Positions 10,948 through 20,328 of a stretch of 64,000 nt of DNA are shown piece by piece (position 1 is the stretch's first letter; the number at the start of each line of letters is the position of its first letter). A program made the position numbers and the translations under genes. This DNA comes from Wolfiporia cocos. Its lineage: Eukaryota > Basidiomycota > Agaricomycetes > Polyporales > Phaeolaceae. The notes beneath the pieces were generated by a model. It saw nothing but the letters and a program-made list of their open reading frames with translations, was not told where the DNA came from and searched no databases. Location: contig JACCLO010000007.1 in NCBI GenBank assembly GCA_029448655.1, positions 62,001 to 126,000 on the forward strand. Reading direction: 5' to 3'.

Positions 10948-11934
10948 TGTCACAGATTTATCTGGGGCTTACAGCATTTTTCTTATGATTATAGCAATTT
11001 ACCTGGGATTTATACGTCTAACTGCAAGTTATCTACGGGTTAACTCCCATTGCCACCACGACAAGCTCTTTACTGGGCTTATCAACCACGTGACCAGCTT
11101 ACATAACGCTACGGTACCTCCCGGTCCAATAGCAACACTACAGCCACGTGACCAGCTTACATAACGCTACGGTACCTCCCGGTCCAATAGCAACACTACA
11201 GCCACGTCATAGGTCTCGCCCGTTAGAGCAAGACCAGCCACATCATAAGATCTTAGATCATAATGATAGGCCGAGCGCGGCACGCTCGCATAATAATGTC
11301 CACAACACCAAACATCGCCACCAAGCAATGTTCTATTGGGTCGGCCTCCTCGGCTTCCCACCGTCATAAGATCCTTGATCATAATGACACTTCAGGCGCG
11401 GCACGCCTTCGCATAATTATGTCAACACGACCATACAGCATAATATTAGCAACAAGGCAATATCGCTGTTGGTCCGGCCTTATCGGCCATCAATACCCGG
11501 GCTGTGCCCGCGTTTGTCCAAGATAATAATAAACCTCCTCTCTTACTATTGGTGCGGCCATTACCGGCCCACACGGCCATTGTAGATAGGATCATAAACA
11601 AGTAGATAAGATAAGCTTCGCCCCTTGGCAAAGCCGCATAACCCGGAAAGGTAGTACTATACAGTAGCACATGACCTCTCCGCATACATGTATTTAAGTA
11701 GGAGCCAAGCGCTCCATACTTCAGTTCTATTCTATCGTCGTCACCTCGAATGCCCACACGCGGAGTACCATAGGTACTCCCAGTGGACTACCATTGGTAG
11801 TCCCAAGCTTCGATTGGTTTGCGGCTGCGCTACTTCCACTAGCAACTGCTGCACTGGGTCCGTCTTTCCTCGCTTAGTCGCCCTAGTACCTCAGGATAGC
11901 GACTAGGTGAGTCCCACAGGATAGATCTGTGTCA
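10948..11934 (+). repeat. Solo LTR, 987 bp, nested in Y's 3' LTR, TSD CACAG
   Basis: TGTCACAG...CTGTGTCA flanked by CACAG at 10943-10947 and 11935-11939. The outer LTR resumes exactly after the second copy (GCCATCTCTTTAGGG). Inside are a tandem 58-bp repeat (11086-11143, 11144-11201) and a diverged ~120-bp repeat near 11205-11480, both in U3. A TATTTAAG core promoter lies near 11690. Confidence 0.93.
11086..11207 (+). repeat. Tandem 58-bp repeat, two units, in LTR U3
   Basis: Two units starting CCACGTGACCAGCTTACATA at 11086 and 11144 are identical except at the edges, with a third starting at 11202 and breaking off. Each unit holds the E-box CACGTG. Such repeats in U3 often act as enhancers, which is inference here. 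Confidence 0.9.
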
Positions 11935-12245
11935 CACAGGCCATCTCTTTAGGGCAGCCATTACAGGCTTTACACACATGTACTTAAGGCGTAGGAAGAT
12001 GGGGCTTATCCCCCATCTTTAAGATTCTCGGCAATGGGTTGAAGGCCCCTTTCTACCATGATTCCCTGCATCTGCGTCTGCTGGTCCCAACTCCTCGTTG
12101 TCACCCTCCACTTCTAGTCGGAGGACGTTAGACTTAGGACGTTAGAGGTTCCCCGCTAGCGCGGTCCCACAGTCTGGTGAGACTGTGTCAAGTTGCGTGA
12201 AGGCGATCTCACGTTGTTTGCAATGCAAGCCGATGAGACACGACT

Positions 12246-12836
12246 GGGGGATAGTAGACGCTCGGCATCATGGTTGTGGGAGGATGTGTTGTTTGTCAAG
12301 AATGTAAGCGACGCGGCATTGAAGAGTTACATGGAGGAAGGTGCAATCCAATCATTTATACAGTGAGCAAGAGCTTATGCTTTTGCAGGTGTGCGAGTGC
12401 ACTGGTTTCGCTCCAGGGCGAGGTGCGCGCACTTGACTGAAGAGGTGGAATTGTTAGAAGAGGAGATGTGTCAGACCGTGTGATTCTTTCTATTCCAGAG
12501 ACGGCAATGGCTACGGCATGCGACAGAGGAGAACCAGGCTGGAGAGCATGGGTATGCGAACTATGCACGCAAGTACGTCGTTTGAGGAATAGACTACATT
12601 TGGTCTGAGGAGACATAGACAGGCGTATCATTACATGCGCTTGCTACGAGGCTGCGAGATACGATTCGAAGCGGTGATCTCGGTGGTGGGTGCAGTCTAA
12701 CGCTTTATCTCATGTGCTAAAGTGTGTGCAGGGGAGTATCAAATTGGAAAATACCACCAATGTCACGGATACAGCCTACCTGGATGATGTCGTGGAGGGT
12801 GATTATACCCTGAAGGACCACGATTTATTGGAGTAG
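12246..12836 (+). pseudogene. Degraded KDZ-type transposase C-terminal region
   Basis: Plus-strand fragments in shifting frames. The first reads SWLWEDVLFVKNVSDAALKSY (12267 on). After a GTGAGC..TTGCAG intron come RVHWFRSRARCARLTEEVEL and EEEM, then HATEENQAGEHGYANYARK in another frame. Near 12740-12835 comes an acidic tail TAYLDDVVEGDYTLKDHDLL ending in TAG. The run of 'R-a-RA-RW-EEV-LL-EEM' followed by a GY-AYA segment and an acidic end is what I recall from the C termini of fungal KDZ (Kyakuja-Dileera-Zisupton) transposases. At least two frameshifts and a stop mark it as a remnant; the transposase core is absent. Confidence 0.4.
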
Positions 12837-13062
12837 GTGTCGTCGCAGATGACTTGGATTCTGCTGACGAGGTATAGATATCGGTCCGTGCGTGTAACAA
12901 GCGGGTAGAGTGAACATACCCTGTCCGACGATGGACCACGATTTATTGGAGTAGGTGTCGTTGTAGATGATCAGTGAGGAGCTCATCAGCGGGTGAGGGG
13001 TAGATATCGGTCCGTACGTGCAGCGAGTAAGAACATGTGCTGGCTGACGATGGACCATACGT
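12815..13062 (+). repeat. Diverged tandem repeat, ~118-bp unit
   Basis: Units start with GGACCACGATTTATTGGAGT at 12815 and 12933, and a third begins at 13052. Each contains GTAGATATCGGTCCG. The repeat overlaps the 3' end of the transposase remnant. Confidence 0.8.
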
Positions 13063-13317
13063 ATGTCAGCCCATGATGTGGTGTGTCCGGGGGCCAATAT
13101 TCCACAATAACAGTTTCACGATAATTACGGTGACACGTACCAGACGTCGCCACCGTAATTAAATAAAACATATACCCAGAGAGAGAAAAAATACAAGCCA
13201 CAATTCCTGTTTCGTCCCGATGCCGAGAAATTTTCTTCGCCCTCCTTTCTTCCCTGCCACGTCCAGCTTCACCGTCCAGTCCTCAACAAGTCCTCATCCT
13301 GCCTGGCGCAACGCCCC

Positions 13318-14601
13318 ATGCTGAAATCCAAGTACTCTCCCTGCCTTAAGAGGCTAGCAGAGAAAGGCTCTCTCGCCCACCGACCGCCGATCCCAGCTAG
13401 GTGTCCTCGATGCAAGTTGTGTCCGGTAAGGTCCCAGCTTTGCTACAAGGAAGGCCATGTTGGCGACTGGCTCTTTCTGGTAAGTCCCACCTGCAGTGAC
13501 GCTATTCGACGCTGACCGGCGAAGTGTGTGGGTCCCGGAAATTGCGGGGAGAGGTGGTTCCCCCAGCAGGACCTATTACCGGTGGAGATCGTTGAGCAAA
13601 TCGAGGCGATTCGCTTCGAGGATGCCCAGAATGATGCCGCCGAGTGCACCCAAAACATAGCAGCATGGACAGCGGCCGCCACCAACAGAAAGCTACAACA
13701 AGACCTGGAGAAAGCACGTAAACGTGAGGAGCGCAAACGCGAAAAGGCGCGCAGACGGGAGCAGCATGACTTTGCCAAAGCCTGCAAGCAGGCACAGCGA
13801 GAGGAGGAGAAACGCAAGCGCTACGAAGCCCACGAGAACGTGAGGGCTGTCAAACAGTTCAAACAGGCGCAAGCGAGGGAGGCCCGCCGTCTGAAACAGG
13901 AGGCCACCAAGGCTGCCAGCGATGCAAAAGCCAGGCTCAAGGAAGAGGCAAAAACAAGGAAGAAATCGTCTGCGGTGGAACAAGATAACGGCAAGAGGAA
14001 CGACACTGTGAACGCCGTTTCATTGTCTCAAGAGAGGCCGCCACTCAACGAGTACTTCGACGACCTTTTTCGTGAGAGCGTAAGTTCTTTCACGCTCTGT
14101 TGGAGGGCGGTACTGACGTGTGATCGGAAGGACGATGATGACGAGGTCGACGACGACATCGCGAAATTACTTGCATCGTTGACCAAAGCAAGCGACACGG
14201 GTGGTCCCTCACAGGTAAGTGAATGTTTGACATACAAAGCCTACATTGTACTTCTACTTTAATCACAGAACGATGTTGGTGACCACCACCACGACACCCA
14301 CAACCACCACCATGATGACCACCACTGCGACGACGGCAACCGCGACGACAGCACCCGTGATGACAGCACCCGCGATGACGGCACCCGCGACGGCGGCAAC
14401 AGCAACAGCAGCAACGGCGACAACAGCTCCCGCGATGATGGCACCCATGACGACGGCACCTGCAACGACGGCACCTGTGATGGCAGCGACAGCGACCGCC
14501 GTGACTGCCGCGACGGCGACGGCGAGTCTGTGAGCGATGCAATGGCCCAGGACAAGATCACCGCGGTGCGTGCGGTGTTCTGGAAGAAGGCTAGTGACTG
14601 A
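13318..14601 (+). CDS. Lys/Arg-rich coiled-coil protein with N-terminal GRF-like zinc cluster
   Basis: Gene model of four exons, all phase 0: 13318-13479, 13525-14079, 14131-14214, 14269-14601 (377 aa). Introns of 45, 51 and 54 bp have GTAAG donors and CTGAC or similar branch sites. Cysteines 29, 32, 35, 42, 55 and 61 around GDWLFL|CVGPGNCGERWF resemble a GRF-type zinc finger, and the residues meet across intron 1, which supports the splice. Residues ~95-185 are a charged helix (long runs of K, R, E). Exon 4 encodes a D/G/H/S/N-rich low-complexity stretch. Alternatively exon 4 may splice at 14566 (GTGCGT) to 14643, joining a Trp-rich extension. The role is unknown; a nucleic-acid-binding protein is a guess. 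Confidence 0.6.
14280..14525 (+). repeat. Coding microsatellite-like tract (GAC/GGC/ACC units)
   Basis: Short imperfect units such as GACGGCACC and AACAGC repeat through exon 4 of the zinc-cluster gene. All six frames stay mostly open, which explains several long antisense frames here. In the gene's frame the product is D-, G-, S-, N- and T-rich. Such tracts expand and contract easily. Confidence 0.75.
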
Positions 14602-14642
14602 GCTTTCTCCATTGAACGTCAATTCACTATTAGTGCTTATAG

Positions 14643-15367
14643 GACAGGTTGATGCCGGCAGCTGCTATCATCCATGCTGTGAATGGATACGTGCGGCTGG
14701 CAGACTTTCCCTCAATGCTGAATATGTTTGGCCTGGATGTAGACGTGACTAGAGTGGAGATTTGGGATCGACTTTGGGAGGTGTGGGTGGACATCTGGGG
14801 TCTGCGCTCGAGGATCCCCGTGCCAAATGCTAACGCGCTATTGATGCGACTGCCGGATGTGACACGGTGCATGCTATGCGACAGTCTGATATTTGTGCCC
14901 GCCCGACAATTGGACGTTCACCAGGTGCCCTGGGCTGGCTCTAGAGCAGGACGCATTGCGCCACCCGGCCATCCCTATATACCTAGCTCATGTAACTGAA
15001 TTAAGGACCCAAGGTGTGTGACAAAGCTTCACCAGTAGTATCCTTTTGCGACTAATGTGTAACCTTGGAATGCCCACCGTGGGAGTGTTCCCCCATGAAC
15101 GCGACAATGGTGCATGTGCACCCACCGGTGCGCCCAAAATGCAAAATATGCAAGGCCGAGAATGGCCAGCCCATGGCATCCACGTCGAGAGCGGCCGCCG
15201 CAACCACTTCCCATTGGTCGCACAAGAGGCGTAGGTCCACGTCGAGTTCTTCAATCATCAATCTAACGAACGAGCCGGAGGAGGCTAACGGGAAGAGGGC
15301 AGAGCCGTCAGTCTACAAGTGGGAGTGGTATGAGGATATGAAAGTAGAACGGTGTTCGCTAGATTAA
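14643..15367 (+). CDS. Probable downstream exons of the zinc-cluster gene (model uncertain)
   Basis: Open pieces 14643-14991 (GYVRLADFPSMLNMFGLDV, then IWDRLWEVWVDIWG; ends at a GTAACT donor) and 15065-15367. The latter contains RPKCKICKAENGQ, a Cys pair, then a Ser/Arg-rich stretch RRRSTSSSSI and a TAA. The first piece follows exon 4 in phase if the donor at 14566 is used. The join between the two pieces could not be placed without a stop, so either a frameshift or another exon lies between. Bases 15368-15601 show nothing clear. Confidence 0.35.
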
Positions 15368-15606
15368 GGTGCGTAGAATTTGGTCGTTTGTGTGCTCATA
15401 TCTAACCAGAACTATCAGGTAGAATTCTCGCTGCAACCGAGAGGTACACGTTGCGTACACCCCAGACGAGCAAATAGATTCGCATCTCAGATCTGATACA
15501 ACAGGTACATTGAGCCGACACCGATCAGTACTGGCGTATTGAACTGTATTGTTGTACATTTGTAAGCGTACACTAATCTATACTATCACACGTCTATACA
15601 CGATTC

Positions 15607-16908
15607 TGGCACAAGCACAACCTCAAGACACACACCGGGGGAAGGGGGTCATGTGAAAGCGCCTTCCTGGTCCGGGCATCTCAAGGCTGGAAAGGCCAAG
15701 ACAAGTCTGAGGTTCGCTCAAGACTGTCTGGTGTTTATATATTCCTACATATGTTTGTACATGTTATGGCACCTCGGCACTGAGGTAATCTACGTGCTAC
15801 GTGGTGGCCAGTAAGGGCATCGGAGCGCGAGCGCTGGTACGGCTAGGGGGGCGCTGGAGGTCCATGGCAACATAGTGGGATAGGCCCGAGTGGTGGTTCT
15901 CGTTGATCGGGGGTTCGCCGGTAATGGCGGGGTTCTGTCACAGATTTTACCGGCAATCCCAGACCGGCGTCTATGGAGACATACGTCTAGCACCCCTTAG
16001 CCAAAAGGGCCACTATAACAGCGTTGCTGTTATAGCTGGGACTCACTATATGTGTAGTTCATATTCCCACGCTGGGCGCTTGCCCTTAGGTATTTGGCTT
16101 ATACCTTGCGCGGTTATGCCTTATGGTATATTGTGCCACTGGGGTTTCCAAGCCCCAAATATTCTGTGACAGGTTCTATGTCCGTGATCGGGGCGTCTGC
16201 TGTCTGAGGTTCCCAAGGACTGGTACTGAGGGGAAGGCACGTGGTGGCCCAGGTTCCCACATGCTGGTACTTAAGGATGACGTCTTCCGGGACTTGTGGA
16301 CTGGCCAGTACAGGCCGTGCGTGACGTAGGGTGATCGAGCGTGATCGGCTGCGATCGGTACGTAGAGTCCTGTGACTGCTAGGGTTCTCAGCCGTACAGG
16401 TGCTGCCCTGATGTCGGTGTTCCTCGTAGACTAGGGTAGTGGGGGTTCAAGGCCTCCCATGGGCCTTAGTCCATATAGTACATAGTCCTTGCCAGTAATG
16501 GCTTGAGTCCTTGGTCAGTAATGACCGGTTGGCCAGTAATGGTGGTGGTTTGTGGAGACGGGAGGTGTAGGGTTCGGTTGGTTGGGTGGACAGGGTCCTA
16601 GCCGTGAGTCTGGATGGTCATGACCTGATGAGGTGTGGTCCAGGTAGCAGGGGGTTGGATTGGTTAGGTGCTCCTGGGCTCATCATAGTTGGCTGTGGTC
16701 ACGTGACTACTAGTGGCTTTATGTTGGACTGGACGTAGGGTCTGGGACTAGGGTTCTTTGACGTGGCTGGTGATGCTGTTAGCTAGTGCCCGTGGTGGTA
16801 TGTGCGTAGGGCGTGTATCTAGCTGAGGCATCGGGTTTCCAGCCTCGGGGGTGCTCTCGATGATCAGAAAAGGTACTGTGCCTAGAAGCTTGAAATTGGC
16901 GCATGACA
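15607..16908 (-). repeat. Solo LTR of ~1.06 kb family, TSD GATTC, carrying a 236-bp insertion
   Basis: Flanked by GATTC at 15602-15606 and 16909-16913. On the minus strand it starts TGTCATGCGCC and ends TGTGCCA. Without the insertion at 15936-16171 and its duplicated target it is 1061 bp, matching the copy at 46410-47480 (1071 bp) along its whole length. A minus-strand TATATAAAC core promoter lies near 15735, and a bulged hairpin GTCT-GAG/CTC-A-AGAC follows near 15705-15722. Confidence 0.9.
15936..16171. mobile_element. 236-bp element with LTR-type ends, TSD GGTTC
   Basis: Perfect 8-bp ends TGTCACAG/CTGTGACA flanked by GGTTC at 15931-15935 and 16172-16176. The sister copy at 46.7 kb has an uninterrupted GGGGTTCTATGTC at this point, giving the empty site. 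It contains a near-perfect hairpin CTATAACAGC/GCTGTTATAG near 16013-16033. It is either a very short solo LTR or a terminal-repeat miniature element; no coding potential. Confidence 0.88.
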
Positions 16909-16937
16909 GATTCGATCTACTGCGCGCGGCGACATCA

Positions 16938-17143
16938 GCATGTGTGTAGATTAATCTGTGCGATTGTGTAGCTTAATCTGCGTGATTGTGTAGCTTAATC
17001 TGCACAATTGTGTAGATTAACCTGTGTGCGGAACTAGCTTCATCAGGATTGGTGTAGATTAATCTGCGTGCAAACCTAGCTGGCAACTGCAATTTCTTAA
17101 GTGAAGGGCAGTTGGCAGATTAAGATAATTGACTGAAGTCCCT
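16938..17143 (+). mobile_element. Truncated end of the tRNA-bearing TIR family
   Basis: Contains GTAGATTAATCTGCGTGCAA, CTGCAATTTCTTAAG and the terminal GACTGAAGTCCCT found at the right ends of 45322-46036 and 47620-48954. Three short repeats around TGTGTAG(A/C)TTAATCTG precede it. There is no tRNA-like module, no other terminus and no target duplication, so this is a fragment. Bases 17144-17935 hold nothing I recognise. Confidence 0.7.
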
Positions 17144-17952
17144 CATGGATGACGTCAACGACCAGAGGACAAATCGCTTCGCATAAACTTCTTTTGCCTG
17201 ATTCACACATGTCACGAGCCTGAGACATGCACGTCGAACATTGCGCCTTCCTTTGCTGGCAGCACACTATGCAAAGATACTTAGATCATGACCAGACAGA
17301 CTTATGGTCAGTCACATCAGTCTCGTATGTTTCAATGATGCGACTCACTGTCACCGTCCATGATAGCTGACTCATGATGAAGGTCAATCAGGGAACAGAT
17401 TTAACCGACGTCAAGCTGGCTGCACGTCGTGAGAGCAATGCACCCACCCACACCCCAAGGAACTTGATCGTAGGCCGCTTCTCGTTAAGTATTCCCTTCA
17501 ATATTGCCGTTCAGGGATATCACCTTCAGCGCCGGCTCTAGTTCACCCCGGGGAGACTGTCATTGTCAAAGCATATGTTGACTGGGTCATTCGCTGAGCA
17601 ACTGCGTGCCCCACGACAGAAGCGTAGCAAGGCACGCTATTGCATGCTTGCAGCTGGCGATCAACAATCTACGGCACAAGAGTGGACCAGAACATGAGTT
17701 CTCCATCTGGTATCCGATAGTCAGGCGCAGTAAAACATACATATTCCGTGAAAGTCTGTTGAAGACACACATATCAAGGCTTTCGATATGGACGCGAGCT
17801 TGCCTAGCACATCGCGGGTCGTCAGCATCTGTGTAGACTCAGCCTGATTGAAGCATTCTTGATGACGTTGCATATCGGGACCAGACGTGCGGATGCGTCG
17901 CCGTGCTTCCCATGAGCTTAAGTCTATACCCGCAGCTGGTACAAGGCTAGTC

Positions 17953-19723
17953 CAACGACCCTCCTTTCTCTCTTACCACCACCATCGCCTTAGGCGCTCA
18001 CGCACCGTCCACCCATACGCCGACCCCCACGCACCGTCTCTCCCACCATGAACACCCAACGCACCGTCCCCAACACCCAGAGGGTCCAAACCGAAACCAC
18101 ATCAGCCACCTTTGCATTTGATCTACTTTTCAACGCTGCCCAGAGTATCCACCGGGCACACAAAACCAACTCCTCCAACTATGCTCTTCCACTTTGGAAG
18201 ACTCACGTATCCTACCTCTTTACTGCAATCCAACATGGAGCTGACGAAATCGCTCACACCGAAGCCCTCACCTTACTCACAGTGCGAGACACAGTCTGCC
18301 AACTCGCCAACCACTTAGACGCCATTCTGGCGCCTACTTTTCCCAACCCTATGCCCTACCCTATTCCCACACCTCCACCCTCACCGCCTGCTGCACGCAC
18401 CACTATCCAGACCCATCAGGCGCCATACATCAAACGCTTAGTCACCACATCCCGAATTCCACGACGCAAAACACCCATGCCCAAACTCCATTGGGTACCC
18501 AACAAACCACCTACTCCCAACCCTACCCCTCCTGTAACCTCACCAGCGATTACCCCACCCCCGACTGTCACCGTCAACTCACCTAAACAGTCCACTACCC
18601 CACCGCCTCCTCCCACACGCAACCACTCCCCCACACCATCCGCTCATACAGCGGATTCGGACGACACTGCTCACCCCCAACTCACCCACAACTCGCCCAC
18701 GCCCACTCCTTCGGAACTATCCGCCGAAGACTACGCCATCAATTATGGCACCCCTGCTGAACGTGCCATGTTTCCCCAATATTTTGGCCCTGATGGCCGA
18801 CGTATCACTCCCCCAACTCGCTCACCCATTTCTCAGTCACCCATCCCATCCGCACCCCCACTCCCATCACCCATAACCACTCCTCCCTCCATGGCTACAC
18901 CTGAGGACACCACCGACGATTCTCCTCCTCAATCATGCAGACCACTTTGGGTTGACCAAACTATGACAGCCCTCCTGGAACCTCCCATGTACGACCACCC
19001 CATAGGACCTACACCTTCCCTCGACATGATTCGCAATACCAAACCTCCCACCCCGATCCCTAACACTTACACTGTCCAAATCAACGGCATCGCATGTCGC
19101 TACGATGACGGCACTCGCGTTACCAATCAAGACCTTGCCGACGAATTCTTCTACGCACTCAGTCGAACTCCCTTCTACACCATTGCTCCACGACCATACC
19201 CCTTTGAACCTCACTTCATACGTTGGATGAACCCCAACATCCCTGACCACAAGACGCACTCCTCTGTTCTACTCTCTTTCACCGATGCCGACGACGGCCA
19301 TATACTCAAAGCGCTCGAGAGCGCTATCCATGATTTCAACTACGGCGTCATCTCCTCCCACTTCCACGGATGCGTATCCATGACTATCCGTTCTCGTACC
19401 TGACCGCCTTCCCACATAACACCTTGCAAGAAGTCCGGGTTCTTCTGCTACGTACTATTTCTATTAGTTTTAACCTCCCTTTTCTTTTCTTTTCTTTTCT
19501 ATCTACGTATCACTAGAGCGATTGGTGTCGCCTAACATCGGGGCTTCTACCATCTGCTCGCCCTCTCCTACGATACCTAACAGAAGTACGAACCCGCACA
19601 CCACCCTACTCATAACTATCGTGAACTATCACCTTCGACCTTGGGCTCTCGTTAGCTGCCGCACATGTACTTAGGATACTGACTGCGGGATATAAATGGT
19701 TGTCTCTCTCTCTCTCTCTCTCT
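17953..19723 (+). mobile_element. ORF1-only non-LTR-type insertion, 17-bp TSD, (TC)n tail
   Basis: The direct repeat CTGGTACAAGGCTAGTC occurs at 17936-17952 and 19724-19740. Between the copies lie a ~95-bp leader, one intact ORF (18048-19403), a 300-bp 3' region and a (TC) run of about 11 units at 19703-19725. A long variable target duplication plus a simple-repeat 3' tail is the mark of target-primed reverse transcription. No reverse transcriptase or endonuclease is present in the 1.77 kb. It could be a deleted LINE, a non-autonomous ORF1 carrier or a processed gene copy. Confidence 0.75.
18048..19403 (+). CDS. ORF1-like proline-rich protein of the non-LTR insertion
   Basis: 451 codons, no stop. 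The N-terminal ~80 residues are mildly helical (TFAFDLLFNAAQSIHRAHK). Residues ~105-300 are extremely rich in P, T and S (TTPPPPPTRN). The C-terminal ~130 residues look folded (YTVQINGIACRYDDGT, then VTNQDLADEFFYALSRTPFY and a late GCVSMTIRS). No zinc knuckle, RRM or catalytic motif is evident. The start ATG sits in CACCATGA, a good context. The intact frame inside an element without ORF2 suggests a recent insertion or selection on the ORF. Assignment as ORF1/gag-like rests on the flanking TSD and tail, not on sequence similarity. Confidence 0.6.
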   Translation: MNTQRTVPNTQRVQTETTSATFAFDLLFNAAQSIHRAHKTNSSNYALPLWKTHVSYLFTAIQHGADEIAHTEALTLLTVRDTVCQLANHLDAILAPTFPNPMPYPIPTPPPSPPAARTTIQTHQAPYIKRLVTTSRIPRRKTPMPKLHWVPNKPPTPNPTPPVTSPAITPPPTVTVNSPKQSTTPPPPPTRNHSPTPSAHTADSDDTAHPQLTHNSPTPTPSELSAEDYAINYGTPAERAMFPQYFGPDGRRITPPTRSPISQSPIPSAPPLPSPITTPPSMATPEDTTDDSPPQSCRPLWVDQTMTALLEPPMYDHPIGPTPSLDMIRNTKPPTPIPNTYTVQINGIACRYDDGTRVTNQDLADEFFYALSRTPFYTIAPRPYPFEPHFIRWMNPNIPDHKTHSSVLLSFTDADDGHILKALESAIHDFNYGVISSHFHGCVSMTIRSRT

Positions 19724-19725
19724 CT
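19703..19725 (+). repeat. (TC)n microsatellite, 3' tail of the insertion
   Basis: Eleven TC units directly before the second target copy. Downstream, 19741-20328 resumes the pre-insertion sequence; an ATAAATAC box near 19822 may be a promoter of the Sec14-like locus, but no gene is clear there. Confidence 0.85.
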
Positions 19726-20328
19726 GGTACAAGGCTAGTCACCAATGTGGCACAATGAGTCACATGATCGCGCTTACGCGTTACACGTCGGCGCGCCGCC
19801 TGCGCGCATTGTTCCAGGTCATAAATACTTGCTTTGACCACCAGTCTGTCAGTGCCAGTACTCATCAAGCAACTAGTTCGACGCTGTAATCATATAAAGA
19901 TTTACGCTCGTTACGACGAACTGCCAGAAATTGCTGTGACGATCCCACAACGTGTATGTGTTCCCAGGACAACTTATATCCCGTATTCACCCCGAGCATC
20001 AGATCTTTGACTGCTGGGACTCCTGCTGATGAAAGAGAGACAATCCTGCATTCTACTGGTACGGGAGAGGTAATGGCGCTATGTATTGCACATCAAACTC
20101 TCCTATGAGCACTATTTCAAGGTTTTGGCAGCTATCAGAATAACGGGCACCAACTTCTACACGGGGATGCTGTGCGACAGGAAACTAATTGACAGCTTCT
20201 ATTTCTATCTTGCTGATTACCGCCATGTGTCCTTCTGAACCCCATGCTTTACCCTTCTCCATCCTCTCCAGACCTCTTCTAGCCCCTGCGGGCATCAAAT
20301 CTCGATAAATCCCTGGCACTATTGAAAT

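Larger units (their letters stand above)
9556..12190 (+). mobile_element. Deleted gypsy element Y (LTR, 0.5 kb internal, LTR)
   Basis: The 5' LTR is 9556-10125 (TGTCACAG...CTGTGTCA) and the internal part is 10126-10659. The 3' LTR is 10660-12190, lengthened by a nested LTR at 10948-11934. The two LTRs are nearly identical over shared parts such as the CCAGACCCAGTAGAT region and the hairpin AAGATGGGG/CCCCATCTT (9881-9904 and 11996-12019). The internal part keeps a primer-binding site and a polypurine tract (GAGAGGGGGTAA, 10648-10659) but no pol, so it can move only in trans. Flanks GGGAT and AGTTG do not match, which suggests recombination with element X rather than a clean insertion. Confidence 0.85.

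Noticed and set aside
14090..14622. Long Cys/Arg- or Val/Ala-rich frames opposite the zinc-cluster exon
   Set aside because: They are antisense readings of the GAC/GGC/ACC repeat tract.
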